Origin: Byssothecium circinans
Lineage: Eukaryota > Ascomycota > Dothideomycetes > Pleosporales > Massarinaceae
DNA: 64,000 nucleotides
NCBI GenBank assembly: GCA_010015675.1
Contig: ML977046.1
Coordinates: forward strand, 96,483-160,482
Direction: 5' to 3'
Positions 41,687 through 53,191 of this stretch are shown here, one piece after another. The position numbers and the translations under genes are program-made. How positions within the stretch are numbered: position 1 is the stretch's first letter; each line of letters opens with the position of its first letter. The notes under the pieces were generated by a model. It saw only the letters and a program-made list of their open reading frames with translations, searched no databases and was not told the origin of the DNA.

Positions 41687-42369
41687 GTGTGTGATGAGGG
41701 GGTAGTGAGGATGTGGAGATCGTGTGTTGGAGGGTTATGCTGGATTTTTGTTTCCTTGTGGACGGGCTACGTGTACGTGAGGGAACGAAAGGTGGGCAGA
41801 TATGGATATGTAGGTAGAAAGATGGTGGTATCAGTTTCACATCTCCTCATCTATAAGCCTACGTAGCTACTCGTTAATAATTTCTCTCCTCAAATCAGTC
41901 GTGTTGGGCATGTTCAAGTGCCATCTATAAGTTCCAAATTACAACGTCATATATTATTTTAAGTACACAACCCAGTCCGTGTATGACACTAGCGTTCCTT
42001 ACGCCGTACTATCAGTTCAACTAAAGAATGAGGAAAAGTCTGAACGATAAATCCCAGCATTCAAGTAGGGTCAAACAGGTTCCAATCTCCAATCCCACTC
42101 TAATTCCTTCAAACTCCTTCGCTAAGCCCAACTCAAACAAAACCCTATGCAAGGAGAAGTCTCAACCATACTTGAAGACCAGAGGTAAAATATCGCAGGA
42201 AAATTGAAACACAACAATCCATGTCCAAAGCCGGAGGATTCAATATCCACTCATACGCCAATGATGCGCAATACATAGTAGATCCACCGTGTTGATGATA
42301 TTCATTGCCAGCTTACCATCCCCACGGCAGTCATCATGCTCATCTCATTCCACACTCCAATGCGCTCAG
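41687..42369. other. Intergenic between convergent genes
   Basis: 3' flanks of the LRR gene and the disordered-protein gene. No gene seen. Confidence 0.5.
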
Positions 42370-44676
42370 TCATAGACCACATGTCATACGAGCAGCCAGG
42401 CCGGTCAGCTTCTTCGTCTTTTTCGTCTTCTTTGCTAGCTTCGTCGTCACCCCGCTAGTCTTAGTCTCGATTTTCGTTGCTACCCGAATGGTCTGTTTCG
42501 AAGCCTTCTCGAAGGCTTTCTTTGCCTTGGCCTTGCAATCACGACCGGCTTTCGCGATCGTGCCGCTGCGGTGACTGGCAACCCTAGACATCTTGTCGAG
42601 GAGGGTGTTGATCCGCTTAGCTTTGGGCTTGGTGGGGCTCGCTGCTGGCTCGCCCTCGACGGGCGGGACGCAGATCTCATCTGGAGCGCGGTCGCTGCCG
42701 TTGTCGGTGTGCGACGGCTCGATGGCGTCGACTTCGGGCTGAGCTTCGCCTTGGGCGGGTTCAGCTTGGGAAAAGAGAGCGAGATAGTAGTCGCTGTCCT
42801 CTTCGAGAAAATCACCATCGGCCGAGGGTGATTGTACGAGGATGGTTGGAATGGGGCGAGGAGGCGTGATTGGCGGTACCTCGTGGCTGGGACCCTCTTT
42901 AGTCGATGGAGTAGAGGGCACTGGTGCTGCTTCAATTGAATCAGAGCGAGGAGATGCAGAGAAGATGATTTCTTCTTGTGGGCCTTTAATGTCTTCCTCC
43001 AACGAACTGTGCTCTGACTCCGCTGTCGATGTACCTTCCTGTAGTCCGCTTCGGAGATGGGCGGGTGGTAGTGGCTCATCTTCGCATGATGAAGGCTCGG
43101 TACCTTCGAAACTATCCAACTTCTCTTCAGGCACTTCCGATTCTCCGGCAGCATCTGAAACCGAAGATAGTTCGGCATCTTCAGCACTGTCGGACTTCTC
43201 GTTAGGAAGTTGGACTTCTATGCTGTCGTCTTTGAACGAAGAGATCATGGGATGTTGAGGGTCGTCAATTGGCTCCTCAAGTGCTCCAGGTTCCGAAGGC
43301 TTATCATCCAAGGACGAGGACTCAATGATCTCAAGATCGACAGAGCTTTTTTCAGTCCCTACCTGAAGCTCTTTACTCGGCCTCAGTCCAGGATCTGCTT
43401 CACCTTTCTCTTGTTCAATGGCTCTATGTGCAATCCCAAGCTTGCTGTTCCCATGGAACGAACCGTTGGCCAATTTCTCCTCCAACTTCCGACGCCACGA
43501 TTGGATGTTGCAAGATCTACCGCTCATATAATGGGCGTTCCGCACATCGAAACGGTGCCTTACAAGTGCCTCCACCTCCTTAGTCGGGCCTAGGACGAGG
43601 TGGACCACCATTTTACAGCACTGTTTATGCTCGGGGAAGGTGTTGTCCATGCACACCCTCCCGCGTAGGAGGCTGGAGCTTCGGACCAGGTACGAGCAGG
43701 AATTCGCACAGATGCGCTCGTTACGACGTGCAGCTTCAAGTTCGAGCTGTTGCCTATCGATATTGGCATCTCCGGGCTCGGAGTCGTATTCATAGCTGTC
43801 CTGCTGTGAGCACCTGACCGTATCTTCGGAACCGAAGTCAAAATCGGCATCGTAGTTCTCATACTCAGAGCCGATCTTTCCGTGGCAAGCCTCCTCGTCT
43901 TGAGACTCTTGGCTAGAGTCGGACGCTTTAAAATCATGGAAACTGTAATCTTTCCAACCGTAGTGCACATTCCAGGTATCGTGATGGATGAAGCAGGCTG
44001 GGGTAGTTCGAATGGTAATCTCCATCGCAGCCCACTCTTCGCTACTAAGCTCCTCTTGAGGCTCTTCCTCACCTTGGCCAGCCTTGTAGCTACCATCCCA
44101 ATCTGTCTGAGGTATTGTACACGTGGTAGATTTTCGAACGGTCCGAAGAGGAGATGTGTCCGTGAGCACTACACCGTGGAGCGTTTGGGTAAGAGGAACG
44201 GCTTCGCTCTGGTCTTCCTTAATTCGGGTACTGTCGTAGCTTCCGTTCCAATCCACGTAAAGAATCGTGCATATGGGAGTCGTTCGAATGGTCTGGACCG
44301 ATACCGAACTCGAGGGCTTAATTTCGCGCTTCGGTGTCTGAAGTTTTGCGCGTGCCTTCGTGACGTATCCTGTCGCATTTTTCTCCATCTTCTTTTGCGC
44401 TTCAACCCCTCGATGGTCGTCGCGGGCAAAGCTAACGGCATCCAAAGTTGAAGGACTCTGGCGCCAAGATGATAGCGTATTCTGTATCTTGGGATCGATG
44501 GAAGACTTGCGCACTGGCGGAGACCTCGGGCTCGCAGCCGATCGGGTAGGCAGACGTGTGGTTGGAGGTGGGGGGACATTCGGTATTGGTGTCATGCGGT
44601 GCTTGAAGCCATGGCTCTGGTGCATGACGGCGCGCTGGGGCGTGGAAGGGCTGGGGATGGGGATTCGGGACGACAT
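42370..44676 (-). CDS. Large mostly disordered protein with three internal repeats, 768 aa
   Basis: Single exon; family not recognised. A Ser/Pro-rich start (SRIPIPSPSTPQ) is followed by three copies of a motif: IRTTPICTILYVDWNGSY (130-147), VRKSTTCTIPQTDWDGSY (180-197) and IRTTPACFIHHDTWNVHY (222-239), that is [IV]R-x-[ST]-x-x-C-x-I-x4-W-x-x-x-Y. A Cys-containing block with NERICANSCSYLV and FPEHKQCCKMVVHLVLG lies near residues 325-375. A long acidic Ser/Glu-rich stretch and a Lys-rich C-terminus (TKLAKKTKKTKKL) complete it. No signal or membrane segment. The basic tail suggests a nuclear or nucleic-acid-associated role, which is inference. A long uninterrupted frame supports a real gene. 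Confidence 0.75.
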   Translation of the reverse strand: MSSRIPIPSPSTPQRAVMHQSHGFKHRMTPIPNVPPPPTTRLPTRSAASPRSPPVRKSSIDPKIQNTLSSWRQSPSTLDAVSFARDDHRGVEAQKKMEKNATGYVTKARAKLQTPKREIKPSSSVSVQTIRTTPICTILYVDWNGSYDSTRIKEDQSEAVPLTQTLHGVVLTDTSPLRTVRKSTTCTIPQTDWDGSYKAGQGEEEPQEELSSEEWAAMEITIRTTPACFIHHDTWNVHYGWKDYSFHDFKASDSSQESQDEEACHGKIGSEYENYDADFDFGSEDTVRCSQQDSYEYDSEPGDANIDRQQLELEAARRNERICANSCSYLVRSSSLLRGRVCMDNTFPEHKQCCKMVVHLVLGPTKEVEALVRHRFDVRNAHYMSGRSCNIQSWRRKLEEKLANGSFHGNSKLGIAHRAIEQEKGEADPGLRPSKELQVGTEKSSVDLEIIESSSLDDKPSEPGALEEPIDDPQHPMISSFKDDSIEVQLPNEKSDSAEDAELSSVSDAAGESEVPEEKLDSFEGTEPSSCEDEPLPPAHLRSGLQEGTSTAESEHSSLEEDIKGPQEEIIFSASPRSDSIEAAPVPSTPSTKEGPSHEVPPITPPRPIPTILVQSPSADGDFLEEDSDYYLALFSQAEPAQGEAQPEVDAIEPSHTDNGSDRAPDEICVPPVEGEPAASPTKPKAKRINTLLDKMSRVASHRSGTIAKAGRDCKAKAKKAFEKASKQTIRVATKIETKTSGVTTKLAKKTKKTKKLTGLAARMTCGL

Positions 44677-45892
44677 TCTCGGTGCTGGTTATACAGAGTT
44701 GCGATACTATGTTAAACCAGGGTTGAGGATGTCAAGGTGTGGGGGAAAGTTGGCAGAGCGAAGAGAGCGCGGGCGGAGGAGCTCATATGTTCGTGCCAAT
44801 GCGAGGGCGCTAGTCCGTTTGTTGTTCACTCAACTAAGCGCCAATGTGTGAAAGAATGATGCTATTGCGGTTGACGTTTGGGTGTGGCGCGACGAGCGTT
44901 TGCCTGCAAGTGTGGCTGCTTTCCAGTGAGGGCGTGCTGTATACCCCTTGGATCAAAGTCCAACACAATGACCTTCCTCATCTCTTCACTTTTAGTACTT
45001 GGTATATATCGTCCCGTTGCCAATCCGCCCAGAAGGAGGTCGCTTTGGCTCATGTTTCCGATTCCTATAGGGGACCAGAAGTTTGGCAGTAACTCCTCCA
45101 ATGCTCTGTATCGCTGATCGTGTCTGATCGGTATTCTAGGGGGTAATTAAATGGTTCTAGGCTTCTAATTGTTGATAGATTCGCCTTTTCATGGGGCATG
45201 TTCGGACGGTCGTTGCAGATGCAGCAGGGTTGTTCGAGTATCCAACTCTTCAGATTTCTTGGTATTAATGCTTAAACAATTCAGTCCTAAACGGCGTGTA
45301 AAGTAAACTTCTATCTCTTCGTCGTACCCATTTCGCAGACAACGCCCTCAATGTAGGTGAAGTCGTGGTAGTTGTAAACATTGTCGTGCGTTGCGTACTG
45401 GCTTGGAAAGCTGCACTAGTAGTGATAATGAACACCATGCTCTATGATTTTTTATAGTACGGTTCAACCTTTAGAAAGCTTGTATAGTTGCGTTTGCGTT
45501 GAGGATGTGCCATACAGTGGATGGGCTAGGGAAGAGTGGTTGGGAGATGGGACTTGGTGTTAAACTCCAGGCGAGCAACCTCGATATCGATAACAAGACA
45601 TTGAATGTAAATCGGACGACTTAACTATGAGGATTAGGCAGAGATACAGCATGGAGAAGTGTGGATAGCGAACTTGATGTTGAGTGGCAATGGCGCGCTA
45701 ACCGCTTTTGCACCTAGCCATAAACCATCGGGCCACATCCGAGCACCAGTTGAAACGAGACGAGACCTTCCTCAAGACTCAAGTTGTTCATTCATCTTAG
45801 GTTTTCGAATTTGTCCATAGATGCATTATCTGCTTTTGGGTATATCTGCTACATGTCCATTCACATCCTCCACAGAGACGTCGAACAGCCGT
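44677..45892. other. Intergenic
   Basis: Promoter side of the disordered-protein gene and 3' flank of BCP1. No gene supported. Confidence 0.45.
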
Positions 45893-46890
45893 TCATTGCC
45901 CCGGATTGAGGAACGACTTCACCGCACCCACAGCCCCAGCAAACTTGTCGCCCTCAATGAGTATCAAATGCCCCGTCGGCTTGACCCCCATCTCCTGGAA
46001 CGCCCTCTTGCTATCGCTCGCGCCGTCGTCTGCCGGTGTCTCGTAGTCATAGCTTCCCCACGCCTTCGCATGCTTGTGCAGCACCTCATCTTCTGGATGG
46101 AAGTAGAAGATCTCCGCATCGCTACCGTCACTCTTTCCTCCCTTCTTCTTTTTGATCGGCGGCTGACCGTCAGTCGGCAGACTCGATGCAACCTCATTGT
46201 ACGTCTTCGATAGTACGAGGTAGTGTGTGAAAGCGTACGGCTCCTTCTCTTCGAGCGCCCATTGTATTTCTTCCAGGAGCATGGTGTACATCGGCGGGAC
46301 AATCTCGTGAGGCATGTTCATGAAGCGCTCGGCAAGGATCAGACCGACCTGTGCCGGTGAAGAGGGGTCCAGAAGAGATGGAAGTGCGGATAGAGAGGGC
46401 AATGTAGAGTGGCGCGTGAGGTAGGCGGTCAGATCCTTGATCACTTGCTTGTCCTATGGCGCGTCAGTATTGACCGCAATATCGAAGCAAGAGACTCGCA
46501 CCTTGTGTGTGGTGAGGTTAAGCACCGTCAAGAAGGCGTAAGGATCCGTCTCATTCCCATCCACTTTGACGGTGCTCCCCAGCAGCGGTTGTGATAATAT
46601 GAGGTCTGCGAGCTCGGAGAGGTTGAACAGCTGGGCATCGATATCGAGGAGCTGACGCAGCAGATTCTTGAGCCCATGGAAGTCGACGGCGGGCTGAGGA
46701 TCGAACCATTCGAAATCTACGTTCACCATGTCCATATCCTATATTTCGTCAATTTCCCGGCCCATGCGGGGGCGAAGGCGGGGATCAATCGTACCTCGTC
46801 GCTGTCGGAATCGTCATTTTTGCGCTTATTGCTGGCCTCTGGAGCATCAGGCAGCGCCTCCGGATCTTTCTGCGTCTTTCGCTTCCCCAT
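45893..46890 (-). CDS. BCP1: Bcp1/BCCIP-family protein
   Basis: Three exons: 46890-46795, 46738-46502 and 46453-45893, giving 297 residues, near the usual length (283 in yeast). The start [13 protein letters not shown] is basic and followed by an acidic cluster ([10 protein letters not shown]). The first intron joins SDSDE to [16 protein letters not shown], the second LTTHK to [12 protein letters not shown]. Family landmarks: [51 protein letters not shown], and [14 protein letters not shown] near the end. In yeast Bcp1 is an essential nuclear protein involved in export and a chaperone for ribosomal protein Rpl23. Divergent from GUA1 with 219 bases between starts. Confidence 0.92.
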
Positions 46891-47109
46891 TGTCTTCGAT
46901 CTATGAGTTGTGGGTAGAACTCTGGCGGTTTCGACATATTTTTCGGGGAAGCTGCGCACGGACGCGGCTGCCCGCGTTATTGCCCCACCAAAATTTTAGT
47001 TTTCGAGTCCTCGATTTCTCCCTTCTTTTCACCCAATTTCTCTATTTCTCTCTTTCCTCTCCTAACCCTCTTCTGATTTCAATTTCTCGATCTTTTCTCT
47101 TCTGACAAC
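46891..47109. promoter_or_regulatory. Bidirectional promoter BCP1 / GUA1
   Basis: Only 219 bases separate the two start codons. A strong CT-rich tract (about 47010-47100) leads into the GUA1 ATG, as is common before highly expressed fungal housekeeping genes. Confidence 0.6.
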
Positions 47110-48794
47110 ATGGCGACCGACGGTAGCGACCCCATTCCCCCGCACAAGACTTTCGACACCATCTTGGTGCTCGACTTTGGCTCCCAATACACGCACCTCA
47201 TTACCCGTCGCCTGCGCGAACTCAATGTATACTCTGAGATGCTCCCGTGCACCCAGAAGCTCGCCGATCTCGACTGGACTCCAAAAGGCGTGATTCTCTC
47301 CGGCGGCCCTTACTCCGTATACTGGGAAGACGCGCCACACGTCGATCCTGCCGTGTTTGAACTCAATGTCCCGATTCTCGGCATATGCTATGGACTACAA
47401 GAGATTGCGTGGCACTTTGGCAAGAATGTGCTTGCGGGGGAGAGAAGGGAGTACGGGCACGCATATTTGAAAGTTGACAGGCACGGTGATGGAGAGGCAG
47501 GAGGGCACGTGGACAAGCTGTTCGGAGACATTGAGGACAATATTGAGGTCTGGATGAGCCATGGGGACAAGCTAAGCCATCTTCCGGATGACTTTATCAC
47601 TGTGGCTCAGACGAGTAATGCGCCGTTTGCCGGTATCGCACACAAAACGAAGAAGTACTATGGCATTCAATTCCACCCAGAGGTCACACATACACCCAAA
47701 GGGAAGGTAGTCCTGAAGAATTTCGCCGTCGATATCTGCCGGGTGAAGACTGACTGGACGATGGGCAAATTCGTAGATCAAGAGATTGCCAGGATCCGGA
47801 AGTTGGTTGGCGACAAGGGTCAGGTCATTGGAGCTGTCAGCGGAGGTGTCGACTCGACTGTCGCCGCCAAGTTGATGAAGGAGGCTATCGGCGACCGCTT
47901 CCATGCGGTGTTGGTCGACAACGGTGTGCTGAGATTGAACGAGGCACAGCAGGTTAAGGAAACGCTGACCGCAGGCTTGGGCATCAACCTTACCGTCATC
48001 GATGCTTCTGAGCGCTTTCTTGGCCGCCTTAAAGGAGTTACTGACGATCCGGAGAAGAAGCGCAAGATCATCGGCAACACCTTCATTGAAGTATTCCAGG
48101 AGACCGCAAAGAAAATTGCCGCCGACGCACATGGCTCTGCGAATGCCGGTGACATTGAGTGGCTGCTTCAAGGCACCCTATATCCGGATGTCATTGAGAG
48201 CATCTCGTTCAAGGGTCCTTCGGCTACGATCAAAACCCACCACAACGTCGGCGGTCTTCCCAAAGACATGAACCTCAAGCTCATTGAACCCCTACGCGAG
48301 CTCTTCAAAGATGAAGTCCGAGAATTGGGCAAGAACCTGGGCATCCCTGAGGACCTTGTCTGGCGTCACCCTTTCCCCGGTCCAGGTATTGCTATTCGCA
48401 TATTGGGCGAAGTCACGCCTGAGCAGGTTCGTATTGCTCGAGAGGCCGATTCCATTTTCATCGAAGAGATCAAAGCTGCAGGCCTGTACAGACAGATCAG
48501 TCAAGCGTTTGCAGCTCTGCTACCCGTCAAGGCCGTGGGTGTTATGGGAGACAAACGCGTGCACGACCAAGTCATTGCTTTGAGGGCGGTCGAGACTTCG
48601 GACTTCATGACGGCCGACTGGTTCCCCTTTGATGGAGCGTTCTTGAAGAAGGTGTCTCGTAGGATTGTAAACGAGGTGAACGGTGTTTGCAGGGTGGTAT
48701 ATGACAGTAAGTCCCTCGACATTCACAGCTGAACTCGCCAAGCTAACATGTCACAGTCACCAGCAAGCCCCCAGGCACCATCGAGATGGAGTAA
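47110..48794 (+). CDS. GUA1: GMP synthase (glutamine-hydrolysing)
   Basis: Converts XMP, glutamine and ATP to GMP, the last step of de novo guanine nucleotide synthesis; cytosolic. Two exons, 47110-48706 and 48757-48794, giving 544 residues; the 50-bp intron joins VVYD to [12 protein letters not shown]. The N-terminal glutaminase domain has [21 protein letters not shown], nucleophile Cys93 in GICYG, and the His-Glu pair in FHPEVTHT. The ATP pyrophosphatase P-loop is SGGVDST. The C-terminal dimerisation domain has [17 protein letters not shown] and ends with the conserved [19 protein letters not shown]. All catalytic residues are present. Confidence 0.97.
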
Positions 48795-49328
48795 ATGGGC
48801 GAAGAGGTGATGATCGGGATGATTTAGATGTGAGCAAAGAATTCGGATATTTAGGATACTTGGGAACGGAAAACGAATACATGATAGATTAGACGACATG
48901 ATACCCTGCATAAAGCCGCTCTGGCTACTTAGACAAATGACATACGGATTTACCTCCATGCTGACGGACCGAACTGCTGCCACTGTGATGCTACTATCTG
49001 AGCGGACATGGTTTGATCCCTTTCCAACATGATCGTCATGGATTTCAAATCAACAATATCTCTTGGGATGTTGGACCGTTGTGTGACTCTTTAAAGTCGC
49101 GACTTCCTTTGCGATGTTCATGGGTCGCTTCCTACACGCGTGTAATTTGCCGCTTTGGGAAGCGATCACCTAGCAACCTCCTCCAGTGTTTGTCAGCCAG
49201 CGTCACTTCGCATAGCTTGTGCCAACTTCTTCCTCTCAGATATATAAAGCTACAGAATCCTCCCCAGGTTTTGAGCACAAACATCATCTCGGGTCTTCCA
49301 ATACATCACCACGAACTTCTCGGCAACA
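48795..49328. other. Intergenic, epoxide hydrolase promoter
   Basis: No gene. TATATAA at 49241-49247 lies 88 bases before the next ATG. Confidence 0.5.
49241..49247 (+). promoter_or_regulatory. TATA box of the epoxide hydrolase gene
   Basis: TATATAA, with spacing to the ATG at 49329 that leaves a leader of about 55 bases. Confidence 0.55.
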
Positions 49329-50567
49329 ATGGCATCCTCCAAACCCTACGGCGCCCTCCCATCCAATGCTTCACCAAATATCGAGCCCTTCGAAATCCAC
49401 GTCAGCGACGAAAAATACCAAGCGTTCAAAACTCTCCTACACCTCTCACCCATCGCAAAACCTAGCTACGAAAACCAACCTCCCAACGCCCATCAACCGC
49501 AAAACCTCGGCGTTACCCGCGACTGGATCATTTCCTCCAAGAAATTCTGGGAAGAACAATATGACTGGCGGAAACAAGAAGCCTACATCAACACCTTCCC
49601 TCAATACATCGCTACCGTGGAAGACGACGACGGGAGACCTTTCAAAGTGCATTTCGCCGCTCTGTTCTCTAGGAAGGAAGGGGCTATTCCGGTCGTGCAG
49701 AGCCATGGATGGCCATCTACGTTTGCGGAGTTTTTGCCAGAATTAGAGGTGCTGAGGAAGAAATATACGCCGGAAACACTGCCGTATCATATGATCATTC
49801 CATCACTACCGGGTTGGTGCTTCTCGGATGCGCCGCCTTTGGATAGGGATTGGAAGTATGAGGACTCTGCGCGTATCTTACACAAGCTAATGCTCGCCCT
49901 CGGATTTGGGGAGACTGGATATGCAGGTCAAGGCGGTGATATTGGCGCTGGGGTGGTGAGGATTATGGCGGCCAAGTATCCGGAATGTAAGGCTCTACAT
50001 CTGAACTTCAGTTACATCAACGACCCGGAATTTGCGCAGGAGGTCGAATCCAGTCTCAGCGAGACTGAAAAGAAGGGGTTGGAGAGGTTCTATCAGTTTG
50101 GGAAGACGGACAATGCGTATGGGAAAATGCACGGAACTCGCACCGCTACCATCGGCCAAGTCCTCTCCTCCTCTCCTCTCGCACTACTTGCCTGGATCGG
50201 AGAAAAGTATCTCGAATGGGTCGATCCCTCCCACCCCATCGCTCTCCCCACAATTCTCACCGAAGTCTGTCTCTTCTGGTTCTCAGAATGCGCGGGCACA
50301 TCGTTGTATTCCTACCGAGAAGACTATCTCTGGGGCGTCTATCAGAGGGATTATCTGCATGGGCAGAAACATTTGTATGTGGAGAAGAAGTTTGGGTTTT
50401 CGTACTTTCCGAAGGATATCTCAGCGATACCGAGGGCGTGGATGGAGAAGACGGGGACATTGGGGTGGTATAGAGCGCATGAGAGTGGGGGTCATTTTCC
50501 GAGCTTGGAGCGGACGGAGGTGCTTTTGGGGGATTTGGAGGATTTTTTGGGAGAGGTTTGGGAGTGA
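49329..50567 (+). CDS. Epoxide hydrolase (EHN domain, alpha/beta hydrolase)
   Basis: Single exon, 412 residues, the usual length for the microsomal-type family. The N-terminal EHN domain starts at IEPFEIHVSDEKYQAFKTLL and includes TRDWIISSKKFWEEQYDWRK. The hydrolase core has oxyanion HGWP, nucleophile Asp204 in GQGGDIGAG (GGDWG in most relatives), a lid Tyr in TSLYSYRED, and catalytic His near residue 389 in ESGGHFPSLE. It should open epoxides to diols. No membrane anchor is evident, so it is probably soluble. Substrate unknown; it lies among housekeeping genes, so general detoxification is as likely as a pathway role. Intact. Confidence 0.9.
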   Translation: MASSKPYGALPSNASPNIEPFEIHVSDEKYQAFKTLLHLSPIAKPSYENQPPNAHQPQNLGVTRDWIISSKKFWEEQYDWRKQEAYINTFPQYIATVEDDDGRPFKVHFAALFSRKEGAIPVVQSHGWPSTFAEFLPELEVLRKKYTPETLPYHMIIPSLPGWCFSDAPPLDRDWKYEDSARILHKLMLALGFGETGYAGQGGDIGAGVVRIMAAKYPECKALHLNFSYINDPEFAQEVESSLSETEKKGLERFYQFGKTDNAYGKMHGTRTATIGQVLSSSPLALLAWIGEKYLEWVDPSHPIALPTILTEVCLFWFSECAGTSLYSYREDYLWGVYQRDYLHGQKHLYVEKKFGFSYFPKDISAIPRAWMEKTGTLGWYRAHESGGHFPSLERTEVLLGDLEDFLGEVWE

Positions 50568-51055
50568 AAAGGGGCGGGATGGAGAGATTGAAGACTTGAA
50601 AGCTGACTAGATAGCGTTATGAAATAATTTTCCTTTCTTGTTTGGATGTTTCGTGCCTCAGGTGTCAATTTGCATGATTGTGTCGTGACTTAAAGAGCAA
50701 TTAGGCGTCGAGGAGAGAATGGCGCATACCTAACGCAGATGTCGGGCATTAATCGTACCAAGATGTCGTCAAAAAGTCTCCGTTTCACGGAATGCGGAAA
50801 AACTTCGCAGCGGCGGTTGAGCTTTTGGTGTGGCCCACAGTAAGTGCGTTCATCGATACGTCATCGAGTACCCGCATCATCATCAGAAGCTTCCAAACCA
50901 CACAGCTATCTACATAAAAGCTGAACGCGCACGCGGCCTCACCAAAATCCACACAACAATCCACACCACAATACCAACTTCACCCTTCGACCTTTCTCAA
51001 CAACTACTTTCTCCTTTTCTCCACACATCCAACAACCCTCACAACTCAAAACAAT
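50568..51055. other. Intergenic
   Basis: No gene; A/C-rich leader before 51056. Confidence 0.4.
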
Positions 51056-51513
51056 ATGTCGGGAAACTCCAGCGTCGGCACCTCAGGCGTTTACGAAGCG
51101 GGCGACCAGCGCAACTACAAGGCCGGCGAGGACCCGAACCAGCCTGATCGCTTCCACGAAGGAAAGAAGCACTCGCACAAGGCTCTGGATTCCAGTAAGT
51201 CATCCCCGTCCCATCTTCACTATTGCATCACCCCACTACCCGTCTACCCCACCATATCACCTCCAAGACACTTTTTTTCCGAATTGCGTCTAACAACCTC
51301 CCAGAGGACGAGCGAACCATCGCCAACAAGCTCGCCCGCGAAGAGAAGCGCGAGCACGAGGCTGACCGCAATGATCCCGAGACGGAGCTCTCGCAACAGA
51401 ACTCCACGCTCCCCGCACTGTCGCATGGAAACGAGCCGTCCAAGGGGGCCAAGATCGACCAGGAGTTGAGGGAGGAAGAGGAGGCGGAGCTAAGGCAGAA
51501 GGGGAAGAAATAG
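51056..51513 (+). CDS. Small charged hydrophilic protein, 115 aa
   Basis: Two exons, 51056-51194 and 51305-51513; a 110-bp intron (GTAAGT to CCCAG) joins HKALDS to KDERTIANKLAREE. The whole protein is highly charged and lacks hydrophobic segments: SGVYEAGDQRNYKAGEDPNQ, then REEKREHEADRNDPETEL, and an end of REEEEAELRQKGKK. It is probably disordered or a single helix, reminiscent of small stress- or conidiation-associated proteins of filamentous fungi, but I do not recognise a named family. The A/C-rich leader typical of abundant fungal mRNAs supports strong expression. Confidence 0.7.
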
Positions 51514-52064
51514 ATACCCAGTTCTAGATCTGTGGACGTGCGCCGTGGCTTGTATGAGTATGATGTCATGAATTAGATGCTGGATGCATGTGGTCGTTTG
51601 GGGAACACCGATGGCTGTAAATGGAAAAAGAAAAATAAGGAAATGTATTTTCACGGTGCTTCTGCCTGTGTGATGTGTATTGTCGTACGAATGTGATTGT
51701 GAGTTAAAGCGAACAAAAAAATGATTAGCGTATGAGACCATATGCAACCTCATGCAACATCATGACGCGACGCGCACGGGCTATTTCGGTGTAGGTTTTT
51801 ACGAGGACTTTTCACCTCTGTGATCGACACCCAATCTTATCTGATTTGAATATTACCAGATTAGGCAATTTCAACGACAGGCAATGACTCGCGCTCGGAA
51901 AACAATCCGAGATAAACGGACCAAGTCACCCCGCGCTCGCCATTGTATCCACCGAAGTCGCTATCGCTCCTCTCCACTCCAAAAATAATAATCCAATCCA
52001 CACGGCTCCCCGCCGAGAACTCACCGCATACATAACCCTCCGCAATTGCCTCGTTAAATCGTAC
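51514..52064. other. Intergenic
   Basis: No gene seen. Confidence 0.4.
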
Positions 52065-53191
52065 ATGCATCGCCTCTCCCGTCCCCTCCGCACCCTTACA
52101 TCCCTCACTCAATCTCAAGCTTCCCTCCGAAGCTCCATCCCCCCGTCACGACCCCACCTCGCCCGACTACAACTAGAACTACTCCGCCACCACTCCGCCG
52201 CCAACATGTCCGCCGCATCCCGTCTCAAGGGCAAAACCGTGCTCATCACCGGCGCAAGCGCCGGCATTGGAAAAGCCACAGCGTTGGAGTTTGCGCGGAC
52301 GCAACCCGATGATTTGAAACTCATTCTCACCGCGCGGCGCATCGATAGCTTGAAAGAGGTCGCGAAGGAGATTGCGGGGTTTGCAAAGGGGGTCAAGGTA
52401 CATCCCGTGAAGCTGGATGTTAGCAAATCGGAAGAGGTGGACAGGTTTGTGGGGGAGTTGCCCGAGGAGTTTAGGGGTGTGGATGTGTTAGTTAATAATG
52501 CGTGAGTTTTCGCCCAAACATCTCCATATCTCACTCCAGGAAGATGAAGGATAAAAAAATGCGACAGAGACAGAGAGGGAAACAAATTCGAAGCTAAGAA
52601 CGAATATAGTGGACTCGTAAAAGGCGTTGCACAAGCCCCCAACATCTCCCCCGCAGACATCAACACCATGTTCACCACAAACGTCACTGGCCTAATCGCC
52701 ATGACCCAAGCCATCCTCCCCATCTTCAAGTCCCGCCCCGACGGCGGCCGCGGCGACATTATAAACATCGGGTCGATCGCGGGCCGCGAGCCCTACCAGG
52801 GCGGCTCCATCTACTGCGCCACCAAGGCCGCCGTGCGCTCCTTCACCGATGCTCTGCGCCGCGAGCTCATCGCCACGCGTATCCGCGTCATCGAGATCGA
52901 CCCCGGGCAGGTCGAAACGGAGTTCAGTCTTGTGCGGTTCGATGGGGATGTGGAGAAGGCGAGGAAGGTTTACGAGGGCGTGGAACCGTTGACGGGCGAG
53001 GATATTGCGGAAGTGGTAGTTTTTGCGGCGGGGAGGAGGGAGAATGTCGTTCTGGCTGATACGTTGGTTTTTCCGAATCATCAGGTGAGTACGAGTGTTG
53101 AGGGGGTAAGGCGGAATTGTGGATGTGCATGTGTGCTGATGATGGTGGGCAGGCTGCAGCGACGGTTATGCATAGGAAACAGGCGCAGTAG
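52065..53191 (+). CDS. NADP-dependent short-chain dehydrogenase (YMR226C/YdfG-like)
   Basis: Classical SDR that oxidises 3-hydroxy acids such as serine or allo-threonine in known relatives. Three exons: 52065-52501, 52610-53084 and 53153-53191, giving 316 residues. Nucleotide-binding TGASAGIG near residue 62, NNAG assembled across the first intron (VLVNNA to GLVKG), catalytic Ser in NIGSIAGREPYQG, YCATK for the Tyr/Lys pair, and DPGQVETEF. The first 47 residues are Arg/Ser-rich with no acids (MHRLSRPLRTLTSLTQSQ), like a mitochondrial presequence; a second ATG at 52206 (MSAASRLKGKTVLIT) would give the usual cytosolic form, so dual targeting is possible. The last exon is ambiguous: an acceptor at 53219 would give a different tail. 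Confidence 0.9.

Noticed and set aside
46695..46715. GGATCGAACC, a tRNA B-box-like word
   Set aside because: It lies inside a BCP1 exon and has no matching A box or cloverleaf.
52115..52768. 217-codon minus-strand frame opposite the SDR gene
   Set aside because: It is the antisense of clear SDR exons and crosses their intron.
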